A DNA stretch of 64,000 bases, from contig QEYB01000725.1 of the NCBI GenBank assembly GCA_017562135.1, positions 67,001 to 131,000 on the forward strand, written 5' to 3'. This DNA is from Dipylidium caninum (Eukaryota; Platyhelminthes; Cestoda; Cyclophyllidea; Dipylidiidae). The position numbers were made by a program, and so were the translations under genes. A model generated the notes under the pieces. It made no database searches. It was not told where the DNA came from and saw only the letters and a list, made by a program, of their open reading frames with translations. Below are positions 49,238-62,282 of the stretch, piece by piece (position 1 is the first letter of the stretch; every line of letters starts with the position of its first letter).

Positions 49238-50653
49238 CCTACTTCACAAAAAAAACCAAATACTTATAGCACGTATATAATTCCATATAAACGCGAGTCA
49301 ATCCAGATTCATTAAACAGAAGGTGTACCTTGTCGCAGAATCCCTACTACCGCGATTAGGAATATCGCCCATTCTTTTACAAAGAACGTACGCTAAGACG
49401 GCGCCGCAAGTGCGAGAAGCAACGAAGCCGTATGGGTAAGGCCAATTCGGCCAGTGCGGGATTGCCTGTTTAGGCGCAATGTAAACAACATTCTAAATCA
49501 CTAAACGTGTACAAGTTTATTTTGTGAAAATAGTTGGGGAAAGATTACATTCGTTTTATCTTGATCATATTCTTTAAATATGTTCCAATTTCCGATAATA
49601 CGTCAAGGTCCATTGACCGAAACAGCGTTTCAAAACCTTCAAGTTGCATATAAGGTTCATAAGAAAATTATAAATTTCGGCGTCACCACTTATAAAAACA
49701 ACGCATTTCAATCCACACTCCAATTACTACAACGTGGAAGAAGTCCCTCAAGCATTCATTAATCTTTTATTATTTCGATGAAAACCCTGCCAGACTGCAC
49801 GTTTCAAGTGCAGCAGAGACACATGAGTTGTTCAGGACATAGAACGTTGAGCAGGATAAATATGCGAATAAGGCAACAATATATCCCTTAAATCATAGAA
49901 GACAAAATGCTTGGACCCTTGAATCTCTACCACGCATTCTTAGGTCAAAATAATTTCGGAAATCCGATTTGGTGAATCGTTTGTTAATAATTCCAATTCA
50001 TCCATCAGAGATGGATTAACGAACCGCTATGTGTACCTCAAAGCCATTAAGTCTCCACGGTTAGTTGCCACGCATTCAAGACTTCGGTTGCGGTATCCAT
50101 TTAACAATCATTGGGTTACGGTGACATGTGTTTAGATTGGAGGTGAGCTCTAAAATAATCTCAAGCCCTTTCTCACCAAACCCATAGCGGTGACCCTTCA
50201 ATTATGCGCGACGAAGCTATTATCTCCACATATATAGGCGTGATTGATTGTATCGCAGCCCTGAATTGTGTCGCGTCATCTGTTATAACTCTTATTTTAC
50301 TAATCTATTTATTTTACATACTTGCGGAGAATATAATTTCTCAGAAGGTGGAGGGGAGTTTGGAGTTTGTTTGTCCTTTAAGGAATATAAAGAATTATTC
50401 CTCTTTTGAATCATTGGACCACTCAGAGTGACCAGTCAATGATAGGATTGAGAGACAAGGGTCAGGTAGGAGGGAGTCAATTTCTCGTCAGTCGAAAAAA
50501 GAGAAAGCAGGAGAAATAGATTCGCGTTTTCTCGGATTCATATAAAATATGCGGATGAGTAGAAGGCTAGGCGAAGTTATATTCGCTGGAAACGAAAGAG
50601 GGTAGATGAGTAAAGAGGGATAAGGACATTGGTGGTTTCTCAAATTGGCGCGT
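49238..50653. other. Intergenic region between two minus-strand genes
   Basis: No gene is recognised. The only frame of note is 50204-50431 (+), 75 codons with one hydrophobic stretch (SSVITLILLIYLFYI). It begins with a real ATG but lacks other support. The region right of 49237 should carry the promoter of the low-complexity gene. Confidence 0.4.
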
Positions 50654-51715
50654 TTATTCCGATGTCATTAGCTTCTTGAATTCTGTGATGGAAGAAAAAA
50701 ACTGACAATGAGAGTCGACTATTTATAAGTTCTCAAGATACCTCAAACCTTACCGTCAAAGTCCACGAAACCGGAGCCATCGCGATCCGTGTCACGAATC
50801 ATCTCGTCAATCTCCTCTTCCGTCAGATCGTCGCCCAATTCTTTGAGGATCCATCGAAGGTCATCTACATCAATTTCGCCTCTGCGATTTTTGTCGAGAA
50901 CGCGAAATGCTTGTCGTAAGTCCTCTTCGTCCTGCTCATTTTGAAGAATCTTCCCGTAGACCGAAAGGAACCCCTTCAAGTCGATGAACCCAGTGGCTGA
51001 AAGGTGAGAATAATCATAGCAAATCCGCCCACTTCCAACAGTGGGAGCACAAACTTCGTATGTTACTTGTAGCGCATAAGCGGACCCACCATCATCATCG
51101 ACTTCATCAGCCCATTCCTTCAGAAGGTCTGGTTTAATGGAAACCTTGAGTGCACTAAAAGCCGGACCGAGGTCGTTGGTGCTGATTTTGTCCTGTCCAC
51201 GCTTGTCAAACTTCTTAAAGGTCTCTGTAGCAACTGAAAATTTTTTTCTTCATTATCATTTATGTGATCGAAAGAGTAAATAGGGGCGATTATGTAGTGG
51301 TATCGGTCTCGTCGGCGTCCATGCCTGGGCCTGAAGGCACACCAGGAGACACGCTCGCGATTAGCCAGTCATCGTGCAGGTATGTGACGTTAAAGTGCAA
51401 ACATTAACCAATAGAATTCAAGCTGGGGCAAAACATGGTCACGATCGCACAGCTAACCCCGTCAGACCGGTATTGATTGACACGGTAGATGTGCATCACT
51501 CTCCCTCCAGCAGGAGGGGTCTTCCCCCCCCCCCCCAACGGGACCTAATTTCATTTGCAGCTATGAGAGCATGGTAGAGAGTTAAGTGTGTTGACCTTTT
51601 CGTTCGAGTAGTGTCCATTTTAAGCACGAACTCCAAGAGCCATGGGCGGGATAGCGCACCACGTGATAAACGACCTACCTCGCACTTGGTCGTCGGTGAT
51701 TTTGAATCCCTCCAT
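50654..51715 (-). CDS. EF-hand calcium-binding protein of troponin C/calmodulin class
   Basis: Exons, minus strand: 51715-51679, 51233-51090, 50996-50754, 50682-50654. Phases agree, giving 150 residues, the usual length for calmodulin or troponin C. There are four EF-hand positions. Loop I (DKRGQDKISTND) and loop II (DDDATGFIDLKG) lack key ligands. Loop III (DKNRRGEIDVDD) is atypical. Loop IV (DRDGSGFVDFDE) is canonical and closest to troponin C site IV. The linker ELGDDLTEEEIDEMIRDTD is conserved, and it ends EFKKLMTSE. A muscle troponin C is the best guess; an invertebrate calmodulin-like protein is possible. An AG site nine bases before the ATG suggests a 5'UTR intron or a spliced-leader acceptor. 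Confidence 0.9.
51524..51536. repeat. Homopolymer C13
   Basis: Thirteen C in the large first intron of the EF-hand gene (51234-51678). This is another long homopolymer where read-length errors are expected. Confidence 0.9.
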
Positions 51716-52143
51716 TTCTAAGATCTGCAAAAGTAAAGTAACAACACTTGACGCTCCCACACGGAGATGTGAATAGGCGAGGGAAAGGCGGAAAGGAGTA
51801 TGAGGACCTTGAAGTCCAGTACCGTTTCCTACATCCGCTAAAACAACGGAATTCTAGGTGGTGAAAAATTAAACTCAGTCAGGACAAGCTGATTGACCTA
51901 ACAACAGTTGAGCAATTCTACCGACAAGCCGGCTTCCTTTAGGAACCCATGCGATTGCGTCAGGGCCACCGATTAGAAGTCCCATTGTATTTTCAAGTCA
52001 CCCACCCGTTTTGGTCTTGTCGTAGTCACAGATAGTAAATACCATCGCAGAAGAGTGTGTTTTTTTCAAATTAAAAATCGTTATTCTGAGAAAGGAGGAT
52101 TGTGAAAAGGCGGAGTGAAATGAGGGGAGACACGTGAACTCAC

Positions 52144-52599
52144 CACTCTGTTGAGGTAGAGTTGGTTTCCTCCCGAGATCACCTGCTTGCGGTCGCTACA
52201 GTTGGTGTCGCTGTGCCTCCAATGCCGACGCTGGCGTCGAAGCAGGGGGCTGAGAGCGCGGACAGACAGACGCAGTCGACACACACGCAAACCCTCCTTG
52301 CCCAGCTTGCCACGGCAACGGTGCGTGGGATGGTCCACGGATCGATAAGACGACGGCACGCCGATTCTCATTGGCTGGTAGCTGAAGACCTCTATGTCCA
52401 CCCGAAAGCCCTCGTCATTGGTTAGTGCGCTCCGAATGCCTTGTTGACCCACCACGGCATTGGCTCGAGGGACACTGTAAATGTCCCTCCAAGGTGCGGA
52501 GGCGATTGCGATTGGCGAATTATACTTGCCCAGGAGGGGCAGGGAACCAGCTTGATCTGCACGCAGAGAGACGGACACATAGGCACCGGTGATCATCAC
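52144..52599 (-). CDS. Unidentified coding-like exon with strong donor
   Basis: From ATGATG at 52599, 152 codons run to a GTGAGT donor at 52143. The content is GC-biased at third positions and protein-like (GFRVDIEVFSYQPMRIGVP, then RKQVISGGNQLYLNR). The same DNA is open on the plus strand (52162-52425), so the call rests on composition and the donor. Following exons were not found before the EF-hand gene. No family is recognised. Confidence 0.35.
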
Positions 52600-53022
52600 A
52601 TTCGTATATTACAATATCGCCTAAATAGCGACGATTCACACGACATCTTGTACTTGCACTGTGAACGGGAGGTAATTTCAACTCATGTCCAACAAGACAT
52701 TTTGAGGGCGTGGTGGGAGTCCCATCTGAATCTGGTCATCTCTCGTGATTCATGAGCATCGCACCTCTGGTGTCCCCTTCACAGGCCCCATACACTTGGC
52801 TTGGAAGGCAGTTGGTCCGCCATTTCCATTAGCTTCAGATTAGTTTTTCCTAAAACCCTGAGTTAAAGTTAATTCTGCTCGCTCAGCTCAGATCATCTCA
52901 AAAATTGCCCTCAAACGTGTTGATGAGTTTCACTCCTGTTTCTTATTTAGCAAAGGGTAAAGGGACCTATCCGGAAGATTACTCCACCCTATAATTCTTT
53001 CCAATTGGCACCATTTCTTTAG

Positions 53023-53870
53023 GCGGTTTGGTGTTTAGCACCAATGCGAAGCCCGAAAATCACGTTTCATTACGTCCTCTGAATTGGATAACACGTGAGG
53101 ATCAGCCATGTGAAAAGTTACACACTGTCAGGACCAATGATTCAAGTCTACTGTGGTGCCTCATCCAAATCATGTCAAACCCAAGCGATACCTCATCTCG
53201 CTTACTCCAGTCGGCGGAAGTTCAACCCTCGCCACTGACCCTTAGCTAATAATACTATTGAGGTTGCTAAGGTCATAGTGGGAATTTTTAGGCCCTATGC
53301 CGCATCTCTTTGTTCAGCGAGACGTGGCCAGATGAGGACCGAGCTATGCATGAACGTAGTTTAGACAAGTGGATCACTGACAGAGGTGGTGGTTGTCTAG
53401 ACGCCTGGGGTTGGTGTTCTGGGATCACATTGAACAGCTTTTGTTATTAATAGAAACCCCTTAGCATGGGTTTATTTTGCTCAAGGAGTGTTTAAGGGCT
53501 CAAGTATTCACTTACTTACAACCAGTGTACGTCCGTGAGGCCAACTGCACTGTTTAAAATGTGTTACTCCCCACTGCAGGACCAGTTCGACTACGGGTCT
53601 GATTACGCGCCAGTAGGCACTTCACTAGCGGGTTCTCCCGAATTTGTCTACCTACCTAATTTGCATAAACGTCTACTGAAAGCGTTTAAGTACAAAAATT
53701 TAAATTCAGCTTTAGAAATGTCAGCTTTTGCTTCACTCCCTGCCGATGACGATTCGGATGGAGTAAATGTAATCAGTAACCACAATCAGCTTTCCGTGGC
53801 ACTCTTTTATCCCCGTACCATATCACTTTCTCCCCCTAAGCATGGATTACCTGCAATTAGCCTGCTATAA
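53023..53870 (+). CDS. Two unidentified coding-like exons
   Basis: The first follows TTTCTTTAG at 53022 and is open to 53249 (LVFSTNAKPENHVSLRPLNW, SSLLWCLIQIMSNP). The second follows CACTGCAG at 53579 and is open to the stop at 53870 (DQFDYGSDYAPVGTSLAG, FVYLPNLHKRLLKAFKYKN, a DDDSDG cluster). Both read as genuine protein and share a strand, so they likely belong to one gene. Where exon 1 ends is unclear, because no strong donor precedes its stop. An open frame at 52441-52755 (+) could be an earlier exon. Confidence 0.45.
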
Positions 53871-56800
53871 ACCCGTTTAACTTAACCTATATCTTCTAAC
53901 CATACCGCACTAGCACGGCCACATTGAAAAAGCGCGAATATTTTTTACTCGCAAACTTCTCAGTGTGCGGACGACGACGTACTTGCCCTGTGGTCGCCGG
54001 GCCAAAGGGTGTGACCTGTCCATGTGCCATAAAAAATCTTACAGCCAGGAACTGACACTAAGAGTGACAGGAGGGGAGGGAATGCGAGGGAATAATTTTT
54101 TTCAAACCGTGAATGTGTTATTAGAAACAGACTAGCCTTTCCATAGGCCTAGTTGCAAAAAGGAAAGTTCTGGAAATTGGCTATTCCTCCCATGGCACAT
54201 CTAAAATGAGCGCATTCATCGAGCCTCTAACATCTGGAAAAGCGTTTCTGTTGTCGACTGGAGGGGAAAGAGCAGGTGGGGCGTATGTGCTAAACAAATT
54301 CACCTGGCCAACAGCCATTGGACAAATAATCTATCAACCCATGATTAAACCTTTTTTTGTTTTTTACATTGGAGGAATAACCTCAAGGTCGTACAATTCG
54401 CCTTGATCGTTCTTCACCTTTTTGCCGCTTCCTTGACAGGATTCCACTTTTTCTGTTTGTGAGACTGAAAATATCATGATTCTAGGAACATGGAATTTCC
54501 TAACCTTTTTTCGTTCTTGTTTACACGGAGCCAGTCTGGCACAGACGATTTATCCAACGAAACAATAATGCAATCACTCCGTCGCCTCTCCCTCTAATGG
54601 TTGCATTTGTAGTAAAATTTAGGAAGTAGAAGGAGGAAATCGGCCCCTGATGCAAGATAGTGCATGTTGTTGGTGCGCATTGCAGGGTGAAGAAGGCGAA
54701 TGGCCCACACTATGTCTAAGTGCATGTGTCCACTACAAGTGAGATGACACTCACCCTCTACCCCTCTCCCAAGGGAGAAGAGGAGTGGGGGTGTTCTTCG
54801 TGGAGAGGAGTAGAACATAAGCCTCCGCAACTGTATGGACGACAGAAGGCTTGGAAGCCGTTGTCTGTCGTGAGAAGAGGCAACCTCTTCGCCCCTCCCT
54901 CTCACGGTTACACAATGAGGCCCCGGGGTCGGCCGAAATATCACGCAAGGGGCGTGGGGCAGAAAAAATTAAACGAAATTAGTGGATTTTAACAGGTCAC
55001 AGGCGAAAAGTCTCCGAATTGGAGCGAAAGATTGAAAGAAATTGTAATTTAAAGGGGAATATTTACCGAAAGGGGAGGAGGTAAACAACAGCGTACTTTT
55101 AGCGACGCAGGAAGGGACAAGGAGCCGAGGCGAGCGTGGTCACGGCTCCGAGCTCCGGCGTCTGTTCTGCCCGCCTTCGAAGCCGCATTCAGGTGTTGTT
55201 CTCTTCTTCTCAATCACGGTTAGGAAATACAAAATTTTTTTAACCTGTATCTTGACGAGGCGCAAGTGACTACAAGCAGGATCTTTTCCCGGTTAAAAAA
55301 TAGTAGTTACGAGTGGTAAAGTGACCGGATATTTCAACTCAGTGAATCCACTTTTAATCACATTCTGGGAGCTTGAAAACGTTTTTTTTCTTTCCCCTTT
55401 ATTTATGCAGACTCAAAATACCACTTATGGAAGGGGTTGCAGTTGTGGGTTAGGCGGACGCAAGAGCCAAAAATGGGCTGAGTGTCTGGAGTAGACCAGA
55501 ACAGGCTTTAGGAAATTACTCAATCTCCCTCATCCACTCCTACGCCAATTCAATTAAAAAAGTCCGCAAAATCTTTGACTGCTCTACCCCTAGGAACCAA
55601 TTTCCAATGGGCAAGTACTTTCGAGGAAGGGCAGAAAAGGAGGACTTACAGGGCACCGAGGAGGGAGGCGATCCTGGCGAGGTGTTGGGGGCCATGGAAG
55701 GAACCACATTTATGCTGATCATTGGTTTTTTTAATGTAGGAAGTCAACGATTAAATGCGACATCCCTAAAAGTCGCATTTCTGCGTTTCCCTTCTCTATC
55801 GCACTGACCAATCGCCGTCGCCCAGCAACCTGCCTCGACCTTGCAGTGTGGCATCACTTGGCATTCCACCAACAGATGACCGACTGGCTGTTGCAACGAA
55901 GTGCCAGTTGGTAGGACGGTTTACATTCCGAAAGTGTTGAAAATAGGAATGCACTCGGAGGAGAAACCAACCCATAATTTCTGATCAGAGTCTTTCCCCC
56001 TCCGCCGGCTGTGGGCTCTTCACCTTGCCAAATCAGGCAAGAAAGAAAGGAAAGGAATTTCCGTCTCCGCGTGCCTTCTCGCCTTGGCAAAGAGAACAGG
56101 CACTCGTGAGGCATGAAAGCCATCAAGAAGAAAAGACGGTCTTCGATGTGATGACTTTGGGAAAGGACTTTTTAAATACGACTCTTGCACGTAAAATGGT
56201 GGAGGACTGGGGGGGGGAGGGGGAGGGAGATGGTGTAGTTGCAAACCCTCCACGACATTCCTTTGACATTCCATAAGAGCTAAATGTGGCCCCAGTCGGA
56301 GGCAATGACGCTTCCTCTGATTAGGCGGGCATGCTCAGCAGCGTAGAATCCGTCCTGCCAACTTCCTGCCCTACCAATCCTTTGTAGCATTCTTGAAACC
56401 TTCCGAAGAATTTTGGAAATACTTACAAAGGGAAGCCTTGTTTTACGCACATAAGCCAAAACCCTTGATACCAAGACTGTTCATAGTCACTAAATAAGGT
56501 AGTGAATAGTCCAGACAAAATACTTCTCTCGTAACGGCCTTAGGTGGAAGAAGGAGGGCGACCTCAAGGGGACGATGGGCGAAGGGAGGTCAGAAACCTC
56601 TTTCTCTAGCACAACTGCACCAGACGAAGAGCATTACGATGGCCTCCTTGGTGTCGGTAATTCCGCCTACTTTACTTTCAGCTTTTTCAGCCTGTGCAGA
56701 AGTTGTCGACTCCGCTTCCGCGAGGACCCCTTTGCGCCCAGCGAGAAACCCTTCCGCGTCTACGATGCGCCTTCCTGTGGCGCGTGGACGGCGTCTGCCC

Positions 56801-57256
56801 CACCGCTCTCCAAAAGGCCTTTTGGCCTCTGCGACTCTCTACGGTCGGGGAGGGCGATTGAGTACGTCCCAGTCAAACAAACACTAAAAAACTCTATTTT
56901 CTTCTTTTGGAGAATCCATCGCCTTCTGTAGATGGGGAGGCCAAATGCGAGCCCCGTTGTGAACAGAAGGGACCGGAGTGGGCATTACAAGTGGGATGTG
57001 CTGAGCCCTGATCGCGATTGGACCCGCTTCAACCGACCTGTGGCAATGAATTCCACCTTGTGGGAGGGGAATTTCTTTTGGACCACAACCATTCTACATG
57101 CAGCGCCCTTTGTAACTCTAGGCACCATTCTCTTGCCCAGCACGGCTCACGGTTTTGATGCAAGCGATGGTAATGGTAGAGAATACGGGACATAAAGTTA
57201 TTCGAAAATTTGGGCCCCTGCTCCTCCGGTTTCGCAAACTCGCAATCGGCGATGCG

Positions 57257-57290
57257 GGAGAGGAGGAGGAGAAGGAGAGGAGGAGGAGGT
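57257..57290. repeat. Imperfect (GGA)n microsatellite
   Basis: A purine-only tract of GAG/GGA units lies within a GC-richer block. It has no coding role that I can support. Confidence 0.85.
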
Positions 57291-59813
57291 TCTGACTGTT
57301 ACCCAAGCATCCCCGCCTCCGTGTTAATACCTCAAATTTCCCATAATTTAGGCCTCCTGGATGGAGGAAAACAGCTCACAAGGCTGAGATATTCCCCTAC
57401 GGAAAGTCTGCCTCAACGTCCTGTCGAAGCCTTGAAGAGGAGTTTCTGCGCATCAGATGCACTATTTTCTAGTGGCATATCACAAGGGGTGACAGACGAG
57501 TCGGGGAGGAGGAAATGTGAGAACCGCTGAGGACCGAAGGCCTGCGAGGTGATTGGTGCGCAGACACAATATGGTTCCACCAAGATTTTAAGATTTTTAA
57601 GTCATACGTCGCGTCTCCCACTTTCCGACTTCTAATGAGTTTTTTAGATCTCACCACAAAATTATCCCCCTTTTACACGCAACTGACCAGCAAAAACGCG
57701 TCTCCCGGCCGACTGTCGCGTGGATGAACGGAGGCGACTTCACCGAGAGCCACTCGCCCTGGTGGCAAATGCCCGCCTCTCGCTGCTGCCTCGTGGCTGT
57801 CGGAACCTTTTGCCTAGCCAGACTGGAGTCTCCTCCGCCTCCTCCTCCCTCTTCACCTTGGAGTGAAACTTCCAACACCACGAGGACCAGGAAAAATGAA
57901 GGAATTCAAGTGCTTCAACCCTTTTGCTGGATTACGGCTTTTAGCCAGTGTCAGTTATAGCATCAACTTTAGCGCCGAAAAGGTAATATGGCGCACAAAA
58001 GTGGGGCCGATCTTCACTTCGTAATTCAGCCAAAAGGAGCCTTTGGGGATGGCATTTGGCAGCCCTGGAGTGCCTACGTCTCGCACCCTTTGGAAATTGG
58101 CGAGCAGGATGTCTGGTGACATTTCGTAGAGGTATGTGGGACGGACTAAAAATAACCTCCCTTTGTTTATCTCTGCGGAAGGGATGCGCCCATCGCCCGA
58201 AGAACCTCTGCCGTCCGACAGACCAAGCACAGGAGGCCGCCGTGAAAGCGGCCTGCCGTCGTAGCGTGGCACTAACTAAACGCTTGCCAGACGCGCGGAG
58301 GCCGATGACTCGGGCCGGTGTGAATGCTGAATGGGGGAAGAAGGTCCTCAAGCCCCCGTCATATCTAAATTATTTAGGGGAGAGAAAGAATTTTCAACAT
58401 TCTCACCCAGTGGGTTTTTTGAACTTTCACTTTTCCCGACTGTCCAACCTGATGGCAACTGTAAGGAGCGAAAATCCAAGCTGTTTATCGTGGCAGGCTG
58501 GAACAGGATATCTTCGCCATACTTACTCCCCTCATGCGGTCTTCAGTACAGTGTTTAATTGCCTTATTGTTCAATTAAAAAGACAGCTATGGAGGACAAA
58601 GAACAGACACGTGCCCTCTGAGGGGATTCCAATGAGCTGTGGTGGAGAGGAGGAGTGCCGAAGGCTAAAGCAGACGAAGACACTTTACCGCCCACCAAAA
58701 AGGATGGTTATGGGAAAGAACTAAAAAGCCTCTATCCTCTGACAATACGGCGTTCTAGACCAGAGGAGGTTGGCCACGAAGAAGAGTTGATGGTCGCCTT
58801 TTAATCTCTTTCACTCGGTCCTCCCTTACTCTCTGTGACTGTACCCGACCACTGGGAGAAGGAGTCGCGTTGCCACTTCATTTACACCTGTCTGCGCAGA
58901 TGAAGGATCGCTCACCGCTGAGTCCTAACTGGAGGGAACGATTTCTGCAGTGTTTAAAAGTGCAACCACCGGAAAGTCGATTCCGTAGAGTGTAAGGCGT
59001 TAAAATTTTTCGAAGATGTCATCCAGTTTAGTAAGGACTGCGTCTGCTTGAACTCATCTTCTCCTTCCGATGCAAACACTGCGAGAGTGATGACCCAGGA
59101 GCGCTGTTACTGCGGGTGACACGAAATTTTCAGGCTAAATGTGACTTATCTTCCTCCATTTATCTATTGCCTTCCACCAATTTAGAGGAGGATTAGATCA
59201 AATAGATGAAAGATGTCAAGGTAAGGGCGAATTGCATCTCAAGCTCAAACACTGGCGTTATAACAACAAATTAGGCAGATGCATCGCTTGGTAGACTGAG
59301 CTTTTGCTCCGAAAAGAAAAACAGATTCCAAAGAACTGCTTAGCCTTTGCGCCATGGCCTGTTAGGAGTCGGTCACATCATCTCGAGGACGGAATCACCC
59401 TCTCTTCCTTCGCCCCAAACGATGCTAGCGCCGAAAATTACAGTCACAGCAGCCTATAGCCAAAAGTGAGATATCCTCTGCGATGAAATGACATGGCAAG
59501 AGAGGTAAAAGGAACCAAGTGAATTCGTACTTCCGAAAGAAGGCAATTTATACCGGGGAGTTAATTTTGTGTGAAGTAAAGTGTGCCAAGAACTTAGGTG
59601 TCACGTCCTGAACTACTCCCCTCCCTTTCGTCAAATTATCCAAAAAAGGGCGCGAGGAATGAAGTAAATTAAAATATTGGCAGTGTAACCATAAGTATAC
59701 TCACTGTTTAACTCCGAAATCTCCCTGAACGTGTTGACAAAGCGTGGCATCGTAGGGGTGATTTCAGGCGACCTTCGTACGCAGCTTAGAAGCCCTTGAA
59801 CATCGAAAAGACT

Positions 59814-59831
59814 TGTGTGTGTGTGTGTGTG
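59814..59831. repeat. (TG)9 microsatellite
   Basis: Nine TG dinucleotides in intergenic DNA. On the minus strand it is a CA repeat next to a short protein-like frame. Confidence 0.9.
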
Positions 59832-62282
59832 TTCCCGCGTGTGGTGTTGCGCAGGTAGGCACGAGCTGTCAACAGCTAACCAATAGGCTGCATCCATGTA
59901 ATTTTTCTGCCTACACTTGGGGCGTTTTATGGACCCGTCCCAAAATCCGACAATGTGACTAAATTGCGAAATCTGTTAAAAGACGGATAGCCAACTGTTC
60001 CGAACGCTCCCAAGGATACATTCAAAACACCACCGACACTACGCACGTCAACATTTGTCCCTGGAAATCAGGTCGAACCGCCTTGACCTAACAGAACTGA
60101 TTGCCAAGGTGTGGAAGGATAAATCATTTTCAGGACGTTTCTGTGTTGACAGCAAAGGACAAGAGGAGGGATATTTCTAACAGACAGTTGCACAAGATGG
60201 ACATTTGGCACAGAGAAAATGAAAAATTACTTGGTAAACTTTACAAAAAATCTTTACTAAAATTATTTCAGTACGCAGTGTTCCATAGTTTTGATTAAAA
60301 TTTCCATCAACGTTTAAGAGGCCTATCCGGCTGCTGAACCGATAGCTGCTTCTGGGAATCACAGACACATTAGGCGCAGCACCATGAAACACTTTATGAG
60401 GCTAAAGAAACGGAGTTAGTCCTACTACCATGTGCTACACATATTACGGGTTACGAACGCGCGATTCCAATAGTTTGGGGGGAAGAACACTTGTAATTAC
60501 CCGAAATAGTGGAAGCTAACTAAAAAGGCTCCGTGAGGGAGTACAACTTATTTAAGGCCACAAGCTAAAGATGTCTAGTTGCGGCATCAGCTTACCGCCT
60601 TTTAGAATAAGAAGTCGTTCTCCTTCCCTTTAAGGGGACATGAAAGCAGACATGGCCCACCGCCAAAATCTTTCGCCAAAATAGTTGCTACTATTTTAAC
60701 ATCGGTACGCACGTTGTATCAGGTTTGTCTTGATACAGAACCACATCAGAGTAAAAGCGTTTCGATGTTGAAAAACGTGGATATTCTGCAGGCAACTCCG
60801 CTTCATATTAAAGCGCAATTAAATGACTCCGTTCAGCAGATTTTTCGCAGGAATTAAAACTATCTGTTTGTGGCTCCCTTCATCACGCTTCGGCTATCCC
60901 GCTGTGAGGGGTCTGACATATCCGAGCGGTTTTTATCAGTCTCCTCCCGGATCCTGGCCACTTACTCATCCCTGAGCCAAAAAAACGTCGGCAAACTCAC
61001 GGATAATGATGTAACTATTGGCCGAGTCGACATTGAAAGAGCCGTCTCTATGCACAATCCACTTTCCTACTTTGCGTTCATGTCTCGCCTCCTGTGAGAA
61101 AACGTTAATTCCCTCCCATCTTAACCCGCCTTCATTATTTCCGTTTCTGCATACCCGTAAAATTGGCATTATGGGGAACTGACTATTTTTTTTCCCTTTC
61201 TATCTCCCACTCCCTTACAAACCTTGCGCTATTACAGCATGACGAAAAACGGATAGTGTAGAAAGGAAAGTGCAATTTTACTGAAAAGTACGGCAAAAGT
61301 TCTGAGGTCAAGCTCAAAATCTTCACTGTTTAGCAGATGTTGGAGGTGGCGGGGCAAGGTAAGGCCCCTTTCCACCGGATGTGACTCCATCTCCTCGCTG
61401 ACCTGTGCCGAAATATGCGAGAGAAGGAAGGCAAAATGAAAGTCTCACTGGCGCATTTTGGAGACAGTGACGGTCGAGCCACCTGGTCTGACATTTGCAT
61501 CTGCGGCGTTTTCCACATTCTGGCTCAGCTTAGCCTACCTCCTAATGCACGTAGACGGGTTTCTGGCAGCGAATTGAGTCTTTTTTTTTGTTTACAGCCA
61601 GATGAGTTTTAGGAAAAAGCCAGACTGCATCGAATAAGTGTGTACTAACGAATAAAATGTACTGGAGTAACAGAAGGCTTTGCCTCATTACTTTGGTTGT
61701 GCAAGTTGTTTGCTTTTCAGTTTTCGGATATGTTGCCGATTCTTATGTTGTTACGTAACAGTTGGAGGTATTTTTATCCTCTCGCTGCGCCACAAACGTC
61801 ACAGTTAGTGATTGCCAGAACTGGAGATCCCCTTGATTGGCAAATCATCGACATTTGACTTTGTTAACTGCCATGTCATTGGCGGGTCAATTGACTGCCT
61901 CTCTCAGCTTGTCAGCTAACAGAGGACTTCCTTGTCGTCCGCCCTCCTTCACCAAGCATTAATCGCAGTACTGCCAATAGGACGCGCATTGTTAACCCAT
62001 GAGGTCGTCACCGCGACGGGTCGAACGCGACTTGACCTTCGGGCAGCAGATAAGCCTTTACGACTCTACGGGTGGTCAATTCACATGCCGCCCGCAAAGT
62101 CGCGATGAGGTCGCCACTCTGGAAGTGATTAACTTCGGTGCAGGTTCATTTGACTTTTATGGTGAACGAAGGGGGTTTGCATTGCTAGCTTCGTTCTTAG
62201 TTCAGCTCAATAGTCATCTTTTGCCTTCTTGAAGAGGTGAGTTCACGCCCGAATTCAGGCAGCACAAGTTGCCCAAGAGTAG

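Larger units (their letters stand above)
53871..62282. other. Gene-poor, locally GC-rich 8.4 kb
   Basis: No exon can be assigned with confidence. Blocks at 54700-55000, 56600-57400 and 57700-58350 are GC-richer, purine-biased and open in several frames at once, which gives long chance frames (up to 222 codons at 58056-58724). Simple repeats occur at 57257-57290 and 59814-59831. It may be upstream regulatory DNA or a long 5' intron for the gene starting at 63444, or decayed repeats. Confidence 0.4.

Noticed and set aside
58056..58724. A 222-codon plus-strand open frame.
   Set aside because: The same GC-rich DNA is also open on the minus strand in two frames (57941-58351 and 57955-58272). There is no splice support or recognisable domain, and a frame of this length is plausible by chance in such composition.
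59709..59830. A minus-strand protein-like segment (LFDVQGLLSCVRRSPEITP) ending near a GTGAGT donor.
   Set aside because: It abuts a CA microsatellite, has no convincing acceptor or start, and no partner exon was found. It is too weak to call.
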